Part shown: piece by piece, positions 6,123-9,830 of the stretch
Layout of the letters: every line of letters begins with the position of its first letter
How positions within the stretch are numbered: the first letter of the stretch is position 1
Assembly: GCA_934444895.1 (NCBI GenBank)
Contig: CAKSDA010000056.1
Span: 1 to 9,830 of the forward strand
Direction: 5' to 3'
From: an uncultured Eubacteriales bacterium
GTDB taxonomy: Bacteria; Bacillota; Clostridia; Oscillospirales; Acutalibacteraceae
Length of the DNA: 9,830 nt
Notes under the pieces: model-generated
What the model was told of the DNA's origin: nothing
Databases searched by the model: none
What the model saw: only the letters and a program-made list of their open reading frames with translations
Translations under genes and position numbers: made by a program

Positions 6123-6151
6123 ATTATATCATTTTCTATCCGTTATTTCAA
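6123..6151 (-). promoter_or_regulatory. Promoter of the Nudix gene
   Basis: On the minus strand TTGAAA (6151-6146), a 17-bp spacer and TATAAT (6128-6123). The inferred start is near 6116, giving a leader of about 73 nt to the GTG start. The design is identical to the araC-type promoter at 7182-7210. Confidence 0.8.
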
Positions 6152-6264
6152 TGCCGATTTGCTTTTCGGCTTTATACTTTATAATCTAATCGATTTATAT
6201 ATTTTTATTTGTTTTGTATTTTGCACCTTATGTAAATTTTAAGTATTAACTGTAAATATCGTAA

Positions 6265-7029
6265 TCAGGGGGTATAACTGTATACATATTTTGAAGGGGA
6301 GCAGCCCATATTTTTTTTAAAAACCGATGAGAAATACTTTTCGTCCTCGAAACCTGCAATATGCGCGGCCTCAGAAACGCTGAAGTAACCGCTTGCCAAA
6401 AGCGATGCAGCGTGTTTAATACGCATATCGGTTATATATTTTTTCGGTGACATCTTGTATTTTTCCTTAAAAATTCTTCTTAAATATACTTCGCTTACAT
6501 TTACCGCCTTTGCAATTTGGGGGACTGTAAGCGTGGGATTTTTAAAATTAAGGCTTATATACTCGGCGGCAGATGCAGCCGGCAAAAGGGCTGCGTCGTA
6601 TTTGTTCATGTAGTATTCGAATATATCCGAAAAGGCAATGTATAAAAGAGAGGTCACGGTGTAGTATTTAGTCTTTTTGTTCTTAGACCATTCGCTGTAC
6701 ATTTCTGTAAAAATTTTTTCGACTTTATCATAATCCGGCGCAATAACCGTTTCGATTTGACCGGCATAATAATTCATAACTTCCAAATGTACAACAATCA
6801 TATCATCAACGCCGGCGGTACGGTAGTAATCAACATCGGCAGGGAAAAAAGAAACCGACCCCCTGCTCATTTTAAATTCTTTACCGTTGCAACTTATAAC
6901 AGCGTTTGTATTTTTTCTGAATGAAATGGCGCAAAAGTGACGGTCTTTATTAAAATTCTTAACATTTTTTTGATTTATCGAAAGAACATCCAAAACACGG
7001 AAGGTAAGATTAGGCCTGGAAAATATCAT
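6265..7029 (-). CDS. AraC-family transcriptional regulator
   Basis: A 254-residue cytoplasmic regulator. Residues 1-100 form a cupin-like effector-binding half (RGSVSFFPADVDYYR at 56-70 is the typical beta-barrel segment). Residues ~155-250 carry the AraC DNA-binding domain: first helix-turn-helix VPQIAKAVNVSEVYLRRIFKE (169-189), linker KMSPKKYITDMRIKHAASLL, second helix-turn-helix SVSEAAHIAGFEDEKYFSSVF (217-237), and the closing MGCSPSKY. I start at ATG 7029 because AAGGG (in the complement of 7036-7042) is 8 nt upstream; a longer frame from a TTG at 7050 would start before that site. It is transcribed away from the enolase-superfamily gene, the standard arrangement for a local activator of a sugar operon. 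The regulator likely senses a sugar derived from the GH10/enolase pathway. The effector is unknown. Confidence 0.92.
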   Translation of the reverse strand: MIFSRPNLTFRVLDVLSINQKNVKNFNKDRHFCAISFRKNTNAVISCNGKEFKMSRGSVSFFPADVDYYRTAGVDDMIVVHLEVMNYYAGQIETVIAPDYDKVEKIFTEMYSEWSKNKKTKYYTVTSLLYIAFSDIFEYYMNKYDAALLPAASAAEYISLNFKNPTLTVPQIAKAVNVSEVYLRRIFKEKYKMSPKKYITDMRIKHAASLLASGYFSVSEAAHIAGFEDEKYFSSVFKKNMGCSPSKYVYSYTP

Positions 7030-7143
7030 AATACGCACCCTTAAAAACAATTATTGTGCTGATTCTATTGAGCTTTGCCGTAATTTTGTGCCGGAATAGG
7101 GATGTGTTAATCTATAAAAACAGATTCGGATTTATTACTACTT

Positions 7144-7165
7144 ACAGAACACAAACAGAACACAA
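7144..7165. repeat. Perfect 11-bp tandem duplication in the araC-type leader
   Basis: ACAGAACACAA occurs at 7144-7154 and again at 7155-7165 with no gap. It lies inside the predicted leader of the AraC-family gene, a few bases downstream of its inferred start point. Confidence 0.9.
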
Positions 7166-7181
7166 AATTTACTTAAATATC

Positions 7182-7226
7182 ATTATAATAAATTAGTTTC
7201 GTTTTTTCAACCTTTTATGTTGAAAA
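7182..7226 (-). promoter_or_regulatory. Promoter of the AraC-family gene with overlapping inverted repeat
   Basis: On the minus strand TTGAAA (7210-7205), 17 bp and TATAAT (7187-7182) form a strong promoter with a leader of about 146 nt. The inverted repeat TTTTCAAC (7204-7211), N7, GTTGAAAA (7219-7226) overlaps the -35 box and could be an operator, although part of its symmetry comes from the -35 sequence itself. Confidence 0.72.
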
Positions 7227-7262
7227 GTAGGTTTACTTTGGACAAATATAGTGCTACTATTT

Positions 7263-7296
7263 GCCTAGGCATAGTCTAGGCATAGTGACTATGCCT
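7263..7296 (+). promoter_or_regulatory. Candidate activator site: tandem 11-bp repeat plus 19-bp palindrome
   Basis: CTAGGCATAGT occurs twice in tandem (7265-7275, 7276-7286). The second copy is also the left arm of a perfect palindrome, AGGCATAGT-G-ACTATGCCT (7278-7296). More GGCATA-like half sites occur at 7307-7312 and 7354-7359. An 11-bp period places the half sites on the same helix face. The centre is about 50 bp before the inferred start of the enolase-superfamily operon, which suits an AraC-type activator. Confidence 0.65.
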
Positions 7297-7323
7297 GTAA
7301 AAAACGGGCATATCGTTTTGCCA

Positions 7324-7332
7324 TAGTATAAA
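7324..7332 (+). promoter_or_regulatory. Likely -10 region of the enolase-GH10 operon
   Basis: TAGTATAAA (7324-7332) includes TATAAA at 7327-7332. No recognisable -35 box lies 16-18 bp upstream (that region reads ACGGGC), which fits a promoter needing an activator. The rest of the 350-bp divergent gap 7030-7379 holds the opposing promoter, the repeats listed separately and no gene. Confidence 0.45.
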
Positions 7333-7379
7333 ACAAGTAGGCCGGGCTAAACAGGCATTATACGAAAAGGAGAATCAAC

Positions 7380-8723
7380 ATGTCATTTAACAGATGTTCC
7401 AACCCTTCGGATCTTAAAATTACCGATATTCGTTTTGTGGATATTGACGGCGCACCAAAGCGCTGCACAATACTTAAAATTATGACCAATCAGGGAATAA
7501 CCGGTTACGGTGAGGTCAGAGACGCTTCCAGCAAAACCTATGCGCTTATGCTGAAAAGCAGAATTATAGGAGAAAACCCCTGCAATGTCGACCGTATTTT
7601 TCATAAAATCAAGCAGTTTGGCGGCCCTTCAAGACAGGGCGGTGGCGTTTCAGGAATCGAAATCGCATTATGGGATCTTGCCGGAAAGGCTTACGGGGTT
7701 CCGCTTTATGCTATGCTCGGAGGTAAATTCCGCGACGAGGTCCGCGTTTATTGCGATACCGATGTTGACGGTAAACATACGGGACATGATATGGGGCTTG
7801 CTCTTAAAAAGCGTATGGAAATGGGATTTACATTTCTTAAAATGGATTTGGGCATAGGGCTTCTTCTTGATGAGCCGGGTACGCTTAATGCCCCTATAGG
7901 TTTTATTGATGATATGAAAAAATATGCAAACCACATTTTGAATGTTCAGGGCGGAAGCGTAACTTCGGATATGGTTCGAAACCAAAAGAGCTATTCAATT
8001 GTAACCACCGCCCACCCGTTTACCGGCATACATATTACCGAAAAAGGTTTGGATTATCTTGAAAACTATGTTAAGGAAGTACGCAGCGTTATAGGATACG
8101 AAGTGCCGCTTGCAATCGATCATTTCGGTCATGTCTGCGTTGAGGATTGTATACGCTTTGCAAGAAGAATGGAACCTTACAACCTTGCCTGGATTGAAGA
8201 TATGGTTCCCTGGATTTACACCGATCAGTATGTAAGGCTTAAAAACAGCACCTGCACTCCAATATGCACCGGTGAGGACATTTATTTAAAAGAGGGATTT
8301 GAAAACTTAATAAAGGCCGGCGGCGTTTCGGTTATTCATCCGGATATTTTAACATGCGGCGGCGCTTTGGAACTTAAAAAAATATCGGATATTGCAGATG
8401 AAAACGGTGTGGCCGTGGCTATTCATATGGCTGAAAGTCCTGTTGCATGCCTTGCTGCGGTTCAGGTTGCAGCCGCCATGCACAATGTTCTTGCGCTTGA
8501 ATTCCATTCGGTAGATGTTCCCTGGTGGGCAGATATGGTTACCGGGATTAAAAATCCGATATTTGAAAAAGGGTTTATTAAGGTTCCTGATAAACCGGGT
8601 CTTGGATTTGACGATATAAACGAGGAAGTGTTGAAGGCGCATATTAATTCGGAAATTCCGGGATATTTCGAGCCCACAGATGAATGGAATAAGGAATTTT
8701 CAAATGACAGAATCTGGAGCTGA
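7380..8723 (+). CDS. Enolase-superfamily protein (mandelate racemase/acid-sugar dehydratase type)
   Basis: A 447-residue cytoplasmic enzyme. Enolase-superfamily members abstract the proton next to a carboxylate, with Mg2+, to racemise or dehydrate acid sugars. The N-terminal capping domain (1-125) includes GGGVSGIEIALWDLAGKAYGVPLY (87-110). In the barrel, FLKMD (152-156) carries the second-strand Lys. Metal ligands are seen as Asp in AIDHFGH (D247), Glu in WIEDM (E273) and Glu in TGEDIY (E299). The general base pair is D322 (HPDIL) and H349 (AIHMAES). About 60 extra residues lie between the Lys strand and D247. ATG 7380 has AAGGAG 7 nt upstream. The GH10-like gene follows after 57 bp without a terminator, so they form an operon opposite the AraC-family gene. 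A dehydratase of a hexuronic, aldonic or related acid is the best guess; the exact substrate is not readable. Confidence 0.9.
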   Translation: MSFNRCSNPSDLKITDIRFVDIDGAPKRCTILKIMTNQGITGYGEVRDASSKTYALMLKSRIIGENPCNVDRIFHKIKQFGGPSRQGGGVSGIEIALWDLAGKAYGVPLYAMLGGKFRDEVRVYCDTDVDGKHTGHDMGLALKKRMEMGFTFLKMDLGIGLLLDEPGTLNAPIGFIDDMKKYANHILNVQGGSVTSDMVRNQKSYSIVTTAHPFTGIHITEKGLDYLENYVKEVRSVIGYEVPLAIDHFGHVCVEDCIRFARRMEPYNLAWIEDMVPWIYTDQYVRLKNSTCTPICTGEDIYLKEGFENLIKAGGVSVIHPDILTCGGALELKKISDIADENGVAVAIHMAESPVACLAAVQVAAAMHNVLALEFHSVDVPWWADMVTGIKNPIFEKGFIKVPDKPGLGFDDINEEVLKAHINSEIPGYFEPTDEWNKEFSNDRIWS

Positions 8724-8780
8724 CGGCTTTAAGACCGCAGATTATTGCTTAATAAAAATATTAAAATTCGGAGGCGCTGT

Positions 8781-9830
8781 ATGATAGAAACCGCTTTGCG
8801 TTTAAGTAAGGATTATGAAAAAGTTACCGATTCAAAAATAAAGGAAAACAGAATAGGTGAATTTAATTTGGAGTTTGAGGGAAATTTGCCTGAAAACTTT
8901 GAGGTTGAATATCGCCTGATTCGCAATGATTTTGACTTTGGCTGCAATATATTTATGCTGGATCAGTATGACAGTGAGGAGGAAAACAAACGGTATCTGG
9001 ATCTTTGGAAAAAGATATTTAATACCGCCGTTGTGCCCTTTTACTGGGAGGGAACAGAGCCTAAGCAGGGACTTCTTCGCTACAGTGATAATAACGGCAT
9101 GGATGTTTATCGCAGACCATGCGCCGATAAAGTATTAAAATATTTAAAAGAGAATAAAATAAAGCCCAAAGGCCATCCGCTTTTTTGGCATGAATTTATA
9201 CCTAACTGGCTTCCGTCCGAGTGGGATAAGCTTCTGCCGCTTATAGAAAAAAGATTTTCGGAAATTTCCGAAAGATACAGTAAGGAAATTCAAACCTTTG
9301 ATTTGCTTAATGAGCCATCGCGTATATGGGACATGACATTTGAACATAAAAATGACGGATATAAAATGGTCGTTCCCCCAAAAGGATATATTGATGATAT
9401 TTTTGATTTGGGAGAAAAATATTTTTCAAACAATACGCTTATTTTAAATGACACCGTAGGCGCTTCTTTTACGGATTTCAGGGGAATTTACGGAGGGTAT
9501 TATCAGCTTTTGGAAAAACTGATCTCCGCCGGACGCCGCGTAGACAGGATAGGGCTGCAGTGCCATACCTATGACGACGATTGCTTTAAAAATGTGTTCT
9601 TTGCAGACAGACTTGACAGTCTGCTTTCAATCTACAAAGACCTCGGAAGAAAAACCGTAATTTCCGAAATAAGCATACCCAGCGATATCGGAGAAGAACT
9701 TCAGGCAATGGCAGTGAAACAGCTCTATAAGGTGGCATTTTCAAACAAGGGGACAGAGGGAATATTCTGGTGGAATCTTGATGATAACGGCATTACAACC
9801 TTTAAAAACAGAAATGCGTTAGGTGAAAAT
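8781..9830 (+). CDS. GH10-like glycoside hydrolase, 3' truncated by the window edge
   Basis: The frame is open for 350 codons to the last base. The start is ATG 8781 with GGAGG 6 nt upstream. The protein resembles the GH10 barrel (endo-1,4-beta-xylanases and relatives): GHPLFWHEFIPNWL (131-144), acid/base Glu in LLNEPSR (E178), IGLQCHTY (258-264), nucleophile Glu in VISEISIP (E296), and FWWNLDD (329-335). Residues 1-55 (ENRIGEFNLEFEG..., DFDFGCNIFML) look like the small N-terminal module seen before some GH10 domains. No signal peptide is present, so it should act inside the cell, on oligosaccharides. The segment that in classical xylanases reads E-N-x-x-K-W is here VVPFYW (84-89), so the glycone-binding Glu/Asn/Lys are lost. 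Xylanase activity should therefore not be assumed. It is probably cotranscribed with the upstream enolase-superfamily gene. Confidence 0.85.
   Translation, partial: MIETALRLSKDYEKVTDSKIKENRIGEFNLEFEGNLPENFEVEYRLIRNDFDFGCNIFMLDQYDSEEENKRYLDLWKKIFNTAVVPFYWEGTEPKQGLLRYSDNNGMDVYRRPCADKVLKYLKENKIKPKGHPLFWHEFIPNWLPSEWDKLLPLIEKRFSEISERYSKEIQTFDLLNEPSRIWDMTFEHKNDGYKMVVPPKGYIDDIFDLGEKYFSNNTLILNDTVGASFTDFRGIYGGYYQLLEKLISAGRRVDRIGLQCHTYDDDCFKNVFFADRLDSLLSIYKDLGRKTVISEISIPSDIGEELQAMAVKQLYKVAFSNKGTEGIFWWNLDDNGITTFKNRNALGEN

Noticed and set aside
6153..6172. Hairpin GCCGA/TCGGC as a terminator after the AraC-family gene
   Set aside because: The stem is only 5 bp with an 8-nt loop, and no T run follows on the minus strand.
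7030..7050. TTG start adding 7 residues to the AraC-family protein
   Set aside because: The AAGGG ribosome binding site lies inside that extension and is correctly spaced for the ATG at 7029.
8724..8780. Terminator between the enolase-superfamily and GH10-like genes
   Set aside because: The CGGCTTTAAGACCG sequence pairs only weakly and has no T tail, so read-through is more likely.

Overview
The window looks like a chromosomal stretch from a low-to-moderate GC Gram-positive anaerobe, most likely Clostridia (Oscillospiraceae or Lachnospiraceae type). The reasons are strong GGAGG-type ribosome binding sites, AT-rich intergenic DNA with near-consensus SigA promoters (TTGACA or TTGAAA, 17 bp, TATAAT), T-tailed hairpin terminators, and the gene content. 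This lineage call is an inference. No phage, insertion sequence, CRISPR, tRNA or rRNA is visible.

Layout. Positions 1-1386 hold the 3' part of a PutP-like sodium/solute symporter, closed by a strong hairpin terminator. Convergent to it is trpS (tryptophanyl-tRNA synthetase, minus strand). Upstream of trpS is a 532-bp gene-free region with two divergent promoters: one for trpS with a ~235-nt structured leader, and one for a marR-tauE pair with a ~160-nt leader. The MarR-type repressor and TauE/SafE-type exporter are cotranscribed and end at a hairpin terminator near 4526-4575. Two minus-strand single genes follow: a phosphinothricin-acetyltransferase-like GNAT and a Nudix hydrolase with the PF12535-type N-terminal region.

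The right third is a carbohydrate-use locus. An AraC-family regulator (minus strand) is divergent from an enolase-superfamily (mandelate racemase/dehydratase-like) gene. Next comes a GH10-like glycoside hydrolase with no signal peptide, which runs off the right edge. The shared 350-bp control region holds a tandem 11-bp direct repeat plus a 19-bp palindrome at a position suited to activation of the catabolic operon. The likely job is intracellular processing of an imported oligosaccharide, followed by dehydration or epimerisation of an acid sugar; the substrate cannot be read from sequence.

No clearly new multi-gene system is present. The least explained signals are non-coding: perfect 11-bp tandem duplications recurring at three intergenic places (plus two imperfect ones), a hairpin module shared by the trpS and marR leaders, a degenerate dispersed element in three intergenic regions, and a trpS leader that is structured but lacks T-box hallmarks.
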